A DNA stretch of 64,000 nt from Selaginella moellendorffii. Lineage: Eukaryota > Streptophyta > Lycopodiopsida > Selaginellales > Selaginellaceae. This document shows positions 1 to 11,414 of this stretch, piece after piece (position 1 is the first letter of the stretch; each line of letters opens with the position of its first letter). The notes beneath the pieces were generated by a model. That model was not told the DNA's origin. It was given only the letters and a program-made list of their open reading frames with translations, and did not search any database. A program made the translations under genes and the position numbers. The stretch is taken from assembly GCF_000143415.4 (NCBI RefSeq), contig NW_003314267.1, positions 3,679,138 to 3,743,137 on the forward strand, in the 5' to 3' direction.

Positions 1-439
<439 letters not shown>

Positions 440-819
440 AAACGAAAGATCAAGCTATCAACCAAGAGAAAAAAAAGAAAAATTCTTTGGGATCAAACGA
501 CTCACAAGATAGATAGACTGTTCGTGAATAATTCTTGGCGCTATTCCTCCTGTACAAAGCTTTATCGTGATGGTCTTTCCTTTATCTTTCTTAACCATGT
601 AAAGCAACCGATACTAGCATATTCTGTCACTGGAAGGAACATTTCGTCAGAGTGCCGTAGATGAATATTCTCCCGGCAACGGCTACAATTTACTTGTGGC
701 CGTTCACAGTGGTCCGAGCTTATAATTCTATTGTGTGTGTTCTAGGGCTCCTCCTCGTTTCTCTCTCTCTCTCTCGCCATAGCCAGGGCTCCCATCCATC
801 GATCGATCAGGCAAAGAAG
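440..819. other. Intergenic: Rab 3' UTR and cyclin promoter/5' UTR
   Basis: No supported coding region. The first half should hold the Rab 3' UTR. The second half contains a CT-repeat run near 760-775 just ahead of the cyclin start, as often seen in plant core promoters and 5' leaders. Overlapping short frames here show no recognisable protein. Confidence 0.4.
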
Positions 820-2386
820 ATGCAGACGCGAAGCCGGCGAGCTCTTGGCGACATCGGCAATCTCGTGCGGCCTCCGCCGCAGCAAGGCGCGGAGCTGAGC
901 AAGCCGCCGCTCACCAGGCGCCGGGCGCAAGCAATCAAGGCCGCTGGCGCCGGCGCCGCGGCAGTGAAGCCCCCGGTCCCGACGCTGCCTATCCGGAAGG
1001 AAAAGGAGCCAACGCTCACAGCGCAGCTCACTGCTCGTAGCGAGGTATGCTAATTTCCTTTGTCGCATCGTTTCCTTCCATGGATCTTCTTCGTTTCCTT
1101 TCTTCACTGGAATTTTTTCCTTCGTGGTTTTGCTGGATCAATGCTTGATCGATTCTTCGTTTTTCCCTGGCAGGCAGCATGCGGATTCGACGCGGAGATG
1201 GTGGACGCTACCTCTACGCCCGTCGCCGAGGAGCCTCTTCCAAACATCGACGAGCACGACGTGGGGAATCAATTGGCGGTCACGGACTACGTCGAGGATA
1301 TCTACAGCTTCTATCGCAAGGCCGAGGTACAGAGCTGTGCGGCGCCCGAGTATATGAAGCAGCAACCGGAGATCAACGATAAGATGCGCGCGATACTCGT
1401 CGACTGGTTGATCGAGGTGTGTGAAAACTCTACTCTCTCATTTGTTCTTCTTCTTTGTGCTAGAGAGTTCTTATCTGTGATAGAGATCTCATGGCGTGAT
1501 GGCTTTTCTTGTTCTTTCGCAGGTCCATCTCAAGTTTAAGCTCATGCCGGAAACACTCTACCTCACGATCAACATCATCGACCGCTACCTCTCGCTACAG
1601 CAAGTCTCGAGAAAGTATCTCCAGCTCGTCGGAGTGACTTCGATGCTTATCGCGGCCAAGTACGAGGAAGTTTGGGCCCCTGTGGTTGGCGACTTTGTAT
1701 TTATTTCCGATGATGCCTACACCGATGATCAATTACTGTCCATGGTACGTACTCGAGAATTTGGCTTTAGATCTGCTTGCTGAACTCTTCTTTTCTTCTT
1801 TTCTTGTTCTTCATCTCAGGAAAAGAAGATGCTCAACACGCTGCGTTTCAACCTGACTGTTCCGACGCCTTACGTATTCGTGGTGCGTTTTCTCAAAGCA
1901 GCTGCCTCCGACCGACAGGTGAATTGGTCTTTCTTCCAGGCAAACTCAAAAGCTCTGGCTGACTTGCAATGAACAGATGAACTTGCTCGCCTTCTTCTTT
2001 GTGGAGCTCTGCCTTACGGAGTACGTGATGCTCAAGTACCCTCCATCGATGCTAGCTGCCGCTGCCGTGTACGCGGCTCAATGCTGCCTGGAGAAATCCC
2101 CGGCCTGGACCTCAGCGCTCCAGCGTCACTCGGGCTACACAGAGGATCAAATCAGGTACTTCTCTTCGCCCTGCCGGTGTCTCTCTCTTTTCGAGTTCTT
2201 AGAAGTGGTTCTCTGTTTGTTACTTACTACAGGGAATGCGCCACGCATATGGCACGCTTCCACCAGAAAGTCTCCAAGACTCCCGAGGAGCACTTGTCCG
2301 TGGTGGGAAGGAAGTACTTGCACACGAAGTTTGGGACGGTGGCCGCATTGACGCCCCCGAAATCGCTACTGCTGCTCCCGCAATGA
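820..2386 (+). CDS. CYCB: B-type mitotic cyclin
   Basis: Six exons (820-1044, 1174-1416, 1523-1744, 1820-1918, 1977-2155, 2233-2386) join in frame to about 373 residues. Residues 6-14 carry a destruction box, RRALGDIGN, the APC/C degradation signal. The cyclin box begins with MRAILVDWLIEV, followed by the second helix MPETLYLTINIIDRYLS and then AAKYEE, both diagnostic of cyclin B. The C-terminal cyclin fold has LCLTEYVMLKYPPS and HLSVVGRKY. The family activates CDKs at G2/M. The protein is short for a plant cyclin B because the N-terminal region is compact. The start is the ATG just upstream of the destruction box. Introns are 54-129 bp. Confidence 0.93.
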
Positions 2387-2802
2387 GGCTAAGTTAAAGG
2401 AAGGAAATCTCCCCCAGTCACACAAGTGAGGTAACTCTCTCTGGATTTTTTTTGTTAGATCGAAAGACGTTTGAGAGCATTCCTTTTTAACGGTAATGTT
2501 TGCGACAGTGGTGACAGACAACGCTCGAAAAGTCGTCACACGCGAACGAGAGAGGAGGAAAGCTCAAACAAAGAACAAAAGAAAAGAAGAGGAGAAGCCG
2601 CGCTGCTTAAGCTACTGGCTTGCTGCTGTAAGTAGAGAGATAGATCATAGATGATAGAGTGAGAGAAGATCATTGAGAGAAATCTTTACAGTCCCTTGAG
2701 CGCTCGCAAAGAGAGAGAGCATGGAGGCCATCGACATTGATTGTCATTTTTAAAAGCTATTTAAATCTATCTTATTTGTTCGCAAAGAAAGAGAGAGATT
2801 GG
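2387..2802. other. Convergent intergenic region, no gene seen
   Basis: Lies between two converging genes and probably holds both 3' UTRs. It is rich in GA runs (gagagag) and has AT-rich patches near 2740-2780. No coding frame or RNA gene could be supported. Confidence 0.3.
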
Positions 2803-3452
2803 CTATGGTGGTGGTGGTGGCGCCGCTGGTGGTGGAGGAGGAATAGTGGCGTTGGATGATGAAGGCACCGCCGCTGCTCCCGCCGCTCCTTTGCCGCTGC
2901 TACCGCCGCCTTTCTTCTTGGCAGGAGGAGCTTTGTTCTTGTTTCCAAAGATGTTCTTCTCACGCGCGGCGGCCTCGGCGTACTCTGTGAAGCTGTCCCT
3001 CCGCCGGTGGAACTCGTAGGATTTCTTGTCAAGCTGAAAGATAGACGATGGATCGCACTGGTAAGAAGAGCTTTCGATCGATCGGATCGGATGATTGATC
3101 CAATAGATCGATTGAAAACGAGAAACAAGCTAGGATAATTGGGGGAGAAGTAATCACCAGTTCTGGCTTGTACTGGAAATTCTCGTGCGTGAAGCTGATG
3201 GGTTGCCGCTTGGGGATCACGTAGCCGGCATTATGCTTCTTCCAGAGATTCTGCAAGCGCGAGGATCGATCGATCCGGGAAGGGGATTTCCCGGACGATC
3301 ACTGCTGCAGGGTTTTACAGGGGTTTTGGCGAGAAATCTAGACTTACGATGGAGAGCTCCCTCACGAGCTTGCACGTTGCCTCGTTGCGCGTCGTCCACG
3401 CGTTGGCGATGACGGGCTTGCGCTCCTCGCCCTTCTTCTCATCCCCGGCCAT
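2803..3452 (-). CDS. Small conserved-looking protein, Pro-rich C-terminus, function unknown
   Basis: Three minus-strand exons (3452-3348, 3250-3158, 3033-2803) with consensus GT-AG junctions give 142 residues; exon lengths of 35, 31 and 77 codons keep the frame. The N-terminus is acidic/basic (MAGDEKKGEERKP). The middle contains WKKHNAGYVIPKRQ and FTHENFQYKPEL, then DKKSYEFHRRRDSF. The C-terminal third is low-complexity Ala/Gly/Lys and poly-Pro. There is no signal peptide or membrane segment. Clean splicing and the dense aromatic/basic core argue for a real gene. I do not recognise the family and assign no function. Confidence 0.7.
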
Positions 3453-3656
3453 CGCGCGGGATTTTAGAGCTGCGAGAAGGCCACATCACGCGCCAACGGT
3501 CGCCACGGCGGCAAAGAGACGTGCCACCTGTATGCCATAAAGCCGTACACGTGGTGGCCTAGCAGCCGTTGGATATCGATAGATTTGCTAGAACCCTAAG
3601 CCGCCGAGAGTGAGGAACCCTAGCGGCGTCGGAGCGAGTAGGCGAGGCGCGATCCC

Positions 3657-4837
3657 ATGGTAAGCTCAGTGCGATCGAATCGGTCCTAGCTCGCATTTCT
3701 TACGCTGGCAATGCAGGCTCCAAAGCGGGCAGGAGGGAAATCGGCCGTGGCGGCGGCGCCTGAGAAGAAGAAGGTGAGTCGAGAGGATGGTGATTTTGCT
3801 GGAGCTGAGGGTTTTCTTCTCGGGCTGTATAGGCGGAGAAGGTTTCAAATCCGCTGTTCGACAGGAGACCGAAGCAATTTGGCATCGGTGGTGCTCTGCC
3901 GCCGAAGAAGGATCTCCACCGCTTCGTCAAATGGCCAAAGTATGTGAGGATCCAGAGGCAGAAGCGTGTCCTCAACCTCCGATTGAAGGTTCCGCCGACG
4001 CTCAACCAGTTCACGAAGACTCTTGACAAGCATATGGGTGAGATTTTACTGCAATCTTCCTCTTTTCTCTAGCTCTCGTGGATTGATCTTCGTTCTTCTG
4101 TTTTGGTCGTCAGCTACCTCACTGTTTAAGATGCTACTGAAGTACAGGCCCGAGGACAAGGCCGCCAAGAAGGAGAGGCTGCTCAAGAGAGCCGAGGCTG
4201 AGAAAGAGGGCAAGGCGATCGATTCGAAGAAGCCTTTGGTCGTCAAGTATGGACTGAATCACGTAACTTACCTCATCGAACAGGTAGGAGTTTTCTCGTT
4301 TTTTATCCTGGATCTGGTTCTTACTCCTCCCTTCACATCGTTCTTCGTTTTTTTCCTCCACAGGGTAAAGCGCAGCTGGTTGTGATCGCCCATGATGTGG
4401 AGCCGATCGAGCTCGTGCTTTGGCTGCCGGCCCTGTGCAGAAAGATGGGCGTTCCATACGCAATTGTCAAGGGCAAGGCTCGGCTCGGTGCGGTGAGTGA
4501 TCTTCTCCCGGTTTCTAGCACTCCAGTTTCTCACACTCTTCCGTCTCAGATCGTTCACTCTAAGACTGCTACCTGCCTGTGCCTCACATCCGTCAAGAAC
4601 GAGGACAAGCACGAGTTCAGCAAGATCGTCGAGAGCGTCAAGGTCTGGATCTTTTTCTCTCGTTTTGCTGTGATCCTCATCACCACTTCTTCGTGCTCCA
4701 AATAGGCCAACTTCAACGATCGCTTCGACGAGTTCCGGAAGCAGTGGGGCGGTGGCGTCATGGGTGTCAAGTCCCAGGCCAAGCTCAAAGCCAAGGAGAG
4801 GCTAATGGCCAAGGAAGCTGCCCAGAGAATGTCCTAG
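3657..4837 (+). CDS. RPL7A: 60S ribosomal protein eL8 (RPL7a)
   Basis: Seven exons (3657-3659, 3717-3773, 3833-4037, 4114-4283, 4364-4492, 4550-4642, 4706-4837) encode 262 residues, close to the usual length. The first coding exon is just the ATG, which is spliced to APKRAGGK. Recognisable segments are [20 protein letters not shown], the basic rRNA-binding stretch [20 protein letters not shown], and the L7Ae/L30e RNA-binding core with [20 protein letters not shown] and [16 protein letters not shown]. The C-terminus is lysine-rich. It is a structural component of the large cytosolic ribosomal subunit. No box C/D snoRNA motif was seen in its introns. Confidence 0.96.
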
Positions 4838-4981
4838 AGAAGAAAATATAACTTTGGCACGTACTTTTTTGTCCACCACCTTTTTTGAAGCTTAATCTAA
4901 AGCCCTAATATGGTCTACTATGATTTATGATTAGGGTTCTTCCAAGATTAGGGGTTTGGGAATCTACCACCTTTTCCAACG

Positions 4982-5680
4982 ATGGGAGAACCCAGGAATG
5001 ATGCAGACATCCAGGCTTGGATCGATGCCATGGATGCTGCACTGGAGAGGATTGGGGACAACAAAGGGCCAGTTTTTGTAACGGATGGAGTGCCCAGGGA
5101 TAGATTTCTCAAGATGTACATGGAGACCCGGGCATACAAGCGAAACATGCTGTGGAAGTCTGGATCGCTGTGGATCCAGGCCGATAACACGGATCATCAC
5201 GAACAGGTAAGGTGCTGGCTCTCCGCCAAGCTGCAACTGGAATTCCAGCGGCTGGGGATCGTGTTCCTCGGGAGGAATCGCCAGGTCTCGCTCTCTCAGG
5301 GGGGATTGATGGAGATTGGCGACGATCGCTGCCAGCAAGTGGATGTCTCCGTGCTGGAGAAAGATAGCAGCGAGCGAAAGGTGGTCTTGGCGGCGCAAGT
5401 TGTGTATAAGAACGAGGATCCACGGGCTGTTTTCGATGATATGGAGGTGCTGGTTAGCGAGCGAGGCGGCGCAAAGGTTGCTTTGGGGATTGTTGTGCAC
5501 GAGCGAGATCCTTGCGTTGTGTACTACCGGGACAGGAAGTCGGCCGAGACGCAAGTGATCCAAGCGATCGATGGAACCGTCCTGAGATTCAAGTGGGAAG
5601 AACTTTTTGATAAAGTTCATGTCCAAGGAGAGACTGCTCTAGATCTGGGATTGCTCACGGATCACGCAACTTCCGTCTAG
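4982..5680 (+). CDS. Orphan intronless protein, 232 aa; weak nuclease-fold resemblance
   Basis: A single open frame of 232 codons runs from an ATG about 145 bp after the RPL7a stop. The protein looks globular: charged helices in the first 90 residues, then alternating strands. A central segment reads ADNTDHHEQVRCWL. Further on are IGDDRCQQVDVSVLEKD and KVVLAAQVVYKNEDP. That order (His-Glu helix, strand with Asp, strand with Gln/Lys) loosely recalls Uma2/PD-(D/E)XK folds, but this is a low-confidence inference. No signal peptide or membrane helix. The unbroken length and balanced composition support coding status. I do not recognise a family. Confidence 0.6.
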   Translation: MGEPRNDADIQAWIDAMDAALERIGDNKGPVFVTDGVPRDRFLKMYMETRAYKRNMLWKSGSLWIQADNTDHHEQVRCWLSAKLQLEFQRLGIVFLGRNRQVSLSQGGLMEIGDDRCQQVDVSVLEKDSSERKVVLAAQVVYKNEDPRAVFDDMEVLVSERGGAKVALGIVVHERDPCVVYYRDRKSAETQVIQAIDGTVLRFKWEELFDKVHVQGETALDLGLLTDHATSV

Positions 5681-5877
5681 ATTTCCAATCGAGTTTTAAC
5701 TTTCTTTCTTTGTAGACGCCAACGATCGCTAGATCCATGATCTTCTATAGCAGTTTTCCCGCATAGAATACAATCACTCTTAACACTATCGCTAAAGAGA
5801 GAACGAAGAACTTACGAGATGTTTGATGCTGTATATATTTGGCGGTGGAGATTATTTCTTTCTTGGTACAGTGCTTG

Positions 5878-7622
5878 CTACCTAGTGCGGCCCCGTCTCC
5901 TCAAGAAGCTAGGAATCTCTAGCGTGGCTCCACCATTGTTTCCCAACGGCGATGCGATGGAAGGTTTGCTACGTGGGCTTGGGCGAGTGAGTTGCTGCCA
6001 AAGCTTGAGATATCAGGACACTAGAAAGCAGCAGATGCGAAGAACTTACTTGCACGTCTGGTTCTTCTTGCGACTTGAATCCAGTTGCAATAAGCGTGAT
6101 GCTCACCTGGTCAAAGGATGGAATTATGATACCTATGTTGCACAAGCAAACTTACATGACCGTTGAAGGAATCGTCGACAACAGCACCGAATATAAGATT
6201 TGCATTCGGGTCTACAAGATCGTATATAACCTCTGCTGCCGCGTTCACCTGTTTATGAAATGGTTGCAACATAAAAAGAAGAAAACTAAAGCGTACCTCA
6301 AACAGGGTCATATCGGTTCCTCCAGTGATGTTCCATACAATGCCAGTGGCACGCTCAATTCCCACATCGAGTAACGGCGACTGGATGGCATTCAGAGCGG
6401 CGTCTCTGGCCCTGGACTTCCCTGTAAGTTTGTCTCTAGCTCTAAGAAAGAAAACAGCAATGCATCAAGACGCAGCACCTGTGGCAGTTCCAATTCCCAT
6501 GAGCGACGACCCAGCATTGGCCATGATGGCACGAACATCCGCGAAATCAACATTCACTAGTCCAGGGATCTGAAAAACAAACCAAAAGTTAGCGAGAAAC
6601 CTTTACTTTGGAAAAGTTCAATCACCGTTATAATGTCCGAAATACCACGGACACCTTGCCTCAGGATATCATCCGCAAGGTTGAAAGCCTCGGTCACAGG
6701 CGTGGACTGGGACACGGCAGTCAAGAGCTTGTCGTTTGGAATGGTGATCAGAGTGTCCACATTGTTCTTCAGCAGAGCCGTTGCCTCTTGTGCCTGTATC
6801 GATCTTCGACGGCCCTCAAACGAGAAAGGAGTGGTAACAATACCAACTGTGAGCACTCCCAGCTCCTTGGCCACTCCCGCAATCACTGGAGCCGCTCCAC
6901 TGCCAGTACCACCACCCATCCCAGCCTGAAAAGCTTGACGAAATCAGCACAAGCAGACACAGGAAGAACACACAACTTACAGTGACGAACACCATGTCCG
7001 CTCCACGAACAGCTTCCTCGACTATGGCTTTGCTTTCTTCCGCGGCGCTCATGCCAATCTCCGGGTTTCCACCAGCACCCAATCCTCTCGTGAGCTTCTG
7101 TCCAATCTGTAGCCTGTTTTGCGCTGGAACTGGCGACATCGCCATCGCCTGTGCGTCCGTGTTGACGATCCAAAACTCCACGCCTTTCATCTCGCTCTGC
7201 ACCATCCGGTTGACGGCATTGGATCCACCACCGCCCACTCCAATGACTTTGATCTTGGCCTCGTTAAATCTCTCCATCTCCAAGTTTCCTTCCCAGGAGA
7301 CCGATGTAGAGGAATTCCCCGTGCCGCTGCTGCTGTTCGCGAGCTCGCGCGACGAAAACTCCGACCTGGAGGTCGCCAGAGCACCTCCATCACGATCCCA
7401 CTCCAGATCCCAGCTCGGGGATGCTGCTGCCGACGAATACGAGCATTGGAATGCAGGTCTGCTCCTGCTGGCGATCAAAGACCTACGCCTGGCTCTAGTG
7501 CCGATCGCGAGCTGTGTGCCCTGCTCCCCCAATTTTCTTGGAGAAAGGAGGTCAGTGCCGGGCAGAGAAGACGAGGACGCTGAGATTACCGCAAGAGCCA
7601 TGGCGATCCACCTCTCGAACAA
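5878..7622 (-). CDS. FTSZ2: Chloroplast division protein FtsZ2
   Basis: Seven minus-strand exons (7622-6981, 6925-6626, 6569-6479, 6421-6297, 6248-6156, 6106-6050, 5994-5878) encode about 474 residues. The first ~110 residues are Ser/Arg-rich like a plastid transit peptide. The GTPase core follows with [17 protein letters not shown], then the tubulin signature [10 protein letters not shown] at about 217-226, and IPNDKLLT and [12 protein letters not shown]. The C-terminal tail [13 protein letters not shown] matches the FtsZ2-type motif that contacts ARC6, which distinguishes it from FtsZ1. The protein forms the stromal division ring. A second in-frame ATG at 7601 gives a slightly shorter transit peptide and could be the true start. 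Confidence 0.94.
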
Positions 7623-7955
7623 GATTCTAGCCTACAGCAGCGTGATCCCTACCACAATTCGACGAAATGCGGGCGCGTGATCGCCTCCAGCTCCCCGCCA
7701 TCGCCCCAGGAACCCTAAACCTCTTTTCAAGAGGAATCTTTAACTTATCCGCTGGGAATCTATCCTGCCATCGCGATCGTTCATTGATTTAAAAACTCCT
7801 GGCCGTCCATCATACAACGGCAACCTTCCCGCTGGAATTTTGAAAACCAGAGTATCGTTCAAAGAATATTCTCGCCCTAGCAGGAGGCGAGTGTTCTTCG
7901 CTCCCCATGAGCTCTTCATCTTGATCTCGAGGCGGGGAGCTGAAAGATTGGAGGA
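7623..7955. promoter_or_regulatory. Shared upstream region of divergent FtsZ2 and kinesin-14 genes
   Basis: 333 bp separate the start codons of FtsZ2 (minus) and the kinesin (plus). Both transcription start regions must lie here. No TATA box is convincing by eye. An alternative reading frame is open on the minus strand but has no family features. Confidence 0.5.
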
Positions 7956-10900
7956 ATGAAGGCGGCGATTCCATCGGCGAGGCTGCGCGAGCGGGATTCG
8001 TCAAATGTATGTGTCGATTTGAATTTCTCGTGTTCCCTGATCGTGGCGCTGTGCTGCAGAAGGAGAATGAGCCGGATGTGCCGGCTGGGAAGAAGCGTAA
8101 GCTCGGAATTTCAAGGGAGCCAGCAGCTAGAGCTCCGCGAGAAACCCTATCGGCGCTCAATGTACCCAGAGAGTCCATCGCTTCCATTCAGGCAAGCAGC
8201 GTTCCAGCAGTCCCATCGACTGTCAGCTCGGGCCAAGTGGAATGGGAAGGAGTGGCTCGTATGGCCAGTGACGAAGTGGAGGCTTTGCTTAATACGAAAA
8301 TGGCTGGGAAATCTAAGTTCGACCTCAAGGTACGATTTTTTCTTCTCTTTTTCTTCGCTTTGTCACACCTATTTTCTGCCGTGTGATCGTCAGGGAAGGA
8401 ACGAGAAAATGATGGAGTACATAAAAAATCTAAGGACGTGCATTCGCCAGTTTTTACAAGTAGAGAGTGTCTATGTAATGCAGCAGGAACAGGCCCAGAA
8501 TCAGATCAAGGAAGAGAAGCAACGGCACGAAGAATCAGGTAAGTCTCTTATGTTGTGTTCCAGAGCAAGCAAGTTGAGATGTTTTCTTTTTAACAGAGCA
8601 AAAGATGTCCGCTAAGTATGGTGAATTGGAGGCTAAACTCGTAGAGGCTCGGCAACAATATGATAGACTTGTAGGACAGTTTCAGAAGCTAGAAACTGAG
8701 AAGCAGGTTGGAATCAATTCACGCTGATTTCTGGTTAATATCATGTTCAATAACTCAGGAACTTTCACTGGCTCACGCAAAGGATGTGGAGGCGCTGGAA
8801 GTAGCTTCAGAAGAACGCACGAAGTTGAATGAAGAGATTGACAAACTTCAAAAAGAAGTCGCCCAGTGTAATCATCAGGTTAGAGATATTTCTTACTCCT
8901 TGGTTGTTGCTAAATAGCAATCTCTGTTCTTTCAGCTGGGAACAGCGCAGGACGTGAACAGGCGATTGCAGGAGTATAACACGAGTTTGCAGCTTTATAA
9001 CAGTAAACTACAAAGTGACGCGGCTTTGGCTACCGAAGAAAACGCTAAGACGCAGAAAGAGAAGGCAGCTATTGTGGAAACCTTGGGCGCCTTGCGTGGA
9101 AATTATGCTGGTTTACAAACTCAACTCGAAACAGCAAAGGTAGGTCCCTTAAGATTGTTAAAGATTTTGCGTTCAACGTGCTTGTTGCAGGATGCTTTGC
9201 AAGCTGAAACGGCCAAGATGAAGTCAATAAATGACGAACTTTCTCTTTTGCGGGCGGAGCTCCTTCGTGTTTCAGAAGAAAGGGACAACTATTACCATCA
9301 GGTTCAGGCATTGTCAGCTGAAAATGCAGCAATCAGGGAAAAAACTTCAACATCTGCCGCTGAGATTATGCGCTTCACGAGCAAGGCAGAAGCGTTGGAG
9401 GTATTTAAGACGTTCTTTTACGTACTTCATAGTAACCCTTTGTTCAGGAAAGCTACGACAAGCAAGCGGAGCAGATCAGACTCCTTCAAAAACAACTCAA
9501 CCGGTCGAAGGAGATGCTAGAGGTAAAATGTATGCTGCTTCTATCTACTTAAGCTGATGGATCAGGTTGCGGAAAAATCATTGTCTTTCGAGAGGATTGG
9601 GAGCAGTGAATATATGTCAAAAATTGAAGCCCTTGAGAACAAACTTGCTGACGCAGAGCAGCAGCTCCGTGAGGGAGAGATGTTGCGGCGCAAGCTTCAT
9701 AACACCATCCAGGTTCGCACTTTTCTGTTTTTATCACCTAAGGCAAACAGTGATGTTACAGGAGCTGAAGGGGAACATTCGTGTATTCTGTAGAGTAAGA
9801 CCACTTTTACCCGATGAAAACGACGAATCATCGACTCTGATCAGCTATCCAGGCGAGGAGGGAATTGAGCTACACCAGGCTCAAGGTAAATTTATCTGTA
9901 TACATGCAGCTGCTTATCTGTTTCTTTAGGCCAAACATACTCGTTTTCTTTTGACAAAACTTTTGGACCCGACGTTTCTCAGAGAGACGTGTTTACTGAG
10001 ATTTCACAGCTCGTTCAAAGCGCCTTGGATGGCTATAAGGTAACACCTTTTCTTTTGTTGGCATTCTCTGTTTACCTTGTCCTTGTAGGTTTGCATATTT
10101 GCGTATGGCCAAACTGGATCGGGCAAGACACACACTATGATTGGACAGCCAGATGACATGGACCAGAAGGGTGTGATTCCCAGGTCTTTAGAGCAGATCT
10201 TTCAGTGCAGCCAAGCACTTCGTTCGCAAGGATGGAGCTTCAAAATGCAGGTCAGCACAAAGTTTGTTTCTTTTCGTAGTGGGGCGATTTATTCGTTCTT
10301 TTTCCAGGCTTCACTTCTTGAGATTTATAATGAAACTATAAGAGATCTTCTTGCGCCGTCAAAAAGCGTGGGTGGGGACACGACCCCAGCAAAGCAGCAC
10401 GCAATAAAGCACGAGCCAACTGGGAATACCGTTGTGACCGAGCTTACTGTCGTGGAAGTTAACAGCTGGGAAGAAGTGTCATCCCTTTTGAGGCAAGCTG
10501 CACAAAGCAGGTAAAAGAAATTTGGTTTGGCAATCTCTCGGTAGCAGACTGACCGAGCTGTATCATTGGCAGGACTGTAGGGAAAACAGCTATGAACGAC
10601 AGGTCCTCTCGAAGCCATTGTGTATTCACGCTGCGGATCATAGGATCGAATGAGGTAGTCATTGTTTTCACTGATACGAAGAATGATTTCTTTCTTTGTG
10701 TGTGTGTGTAGAATACTGAGCAACAGGTACAAGGAGTTCTCAACCTGATCGACTTGGCTGGAAGCGAGCGCCTCTCGAAAAGCGGCTCCACCGGCGAACG
10801 CCTGAAGGAAACACAGGTACTAATCCAAGTTTGCGAGTATTACTCTAACAAGAGCGAATCACTGTCGCGCAGGCCATAAACAAGAGCTTGTCTAGCCTCG

Positions 10901-11197
10901 GAGACGTGATCCTTGCGATTGCAAACAAAGACCCTCACATCCCATATAGAAACTCAAAGCTGACTTATCTTCTCCAGGTAAACTCTTACATACATTTGTG
11001 CAAGTGCTTACTGTGTGATCAAAACGCAGCCTTGCCTTGGTGGCGACTCGAAGACGCTGATGTTCGTGAATATCTCCCCCGACTCCAAATCACTCCATGA
11101 GTCGCTGTGCTCGCTGCGGTTTGCAGCCAAGGTGAATGCATGCGAGATTGGAGTTCCCAGGAGGTACACGAGCAGCAGGCCTCAAATTAGCTGTTGA
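7956..11197 (+). CDS. Kinesin-14, C-terminal motor (ATK/KATA type)
   Basis: Seventeen exons (7956-8006, 8060-8329, 8394-8538, 8597-8706, 8759-8878, 8936-9139, 9191-9400, 9448-9522, 9566-9712, 9762-9885, 9930-10039, 10089-10250, 10308-10510, 10573-10654, 10712-10816, 10873-10977, 11030-11197) encode about 796 residues. Layout: basic N-terminal tail with GKKRKLG; long coiled coil at about 110-440; neck and motor from [17 protein letters not shown]. Motor motifs are P-loop GQTGSGKT (about 529-536), switch I NDRSSRSH and switch II DLAGSE. The motor is C-terminal, which defines the minus-end-directed kinesin-14 class used in spindle assembly. Intact, in contrast to the decayed copy at 19.0-20.5 kb. 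Confidence 0.95.
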
Positions 11198-11414
11198 AGC
11201 TTTTGGTATTTTGTTGTCAAAGTTTTGCATTGACAAGAAGAAAAATTTATGTGGAACCAAACAAGAATATATATGGAAACCTTTGCCACCTTTTACTTGG
11301 ATTTTTTCAGATGGAGTACAAGCCGGCATGAAAGACTGATTGTAGAACTAACTAACGAAGATCAAGCTGTCAAGTTATTCGCTGTTAAGTTGGAACGGGA
11401 ATATGCTTGGTGGA
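11198..11414. other. Kinesin 3' flank with a short unassigned frame
   Basis: Contains the kinesin 3' UTR and the 5' part of an open frame (11249-11566) that continues into the palindromic element. The frame is Trp/Arg/Glu-rich and has no recognised family. It probably belongs to the element or its insertion site. Confidence 0.3.

Noticed and set aside
3660-4705. snoRNA in RPL7a introns
   Set aside because: Some ribosomal protein genes host box C/D snoRNAs, but no paired C and D boxes were found in these short introns.
6982-7680. 232-codon plus-strand frame
   Set aside because: Antisense of the first FtsZ2 exon.
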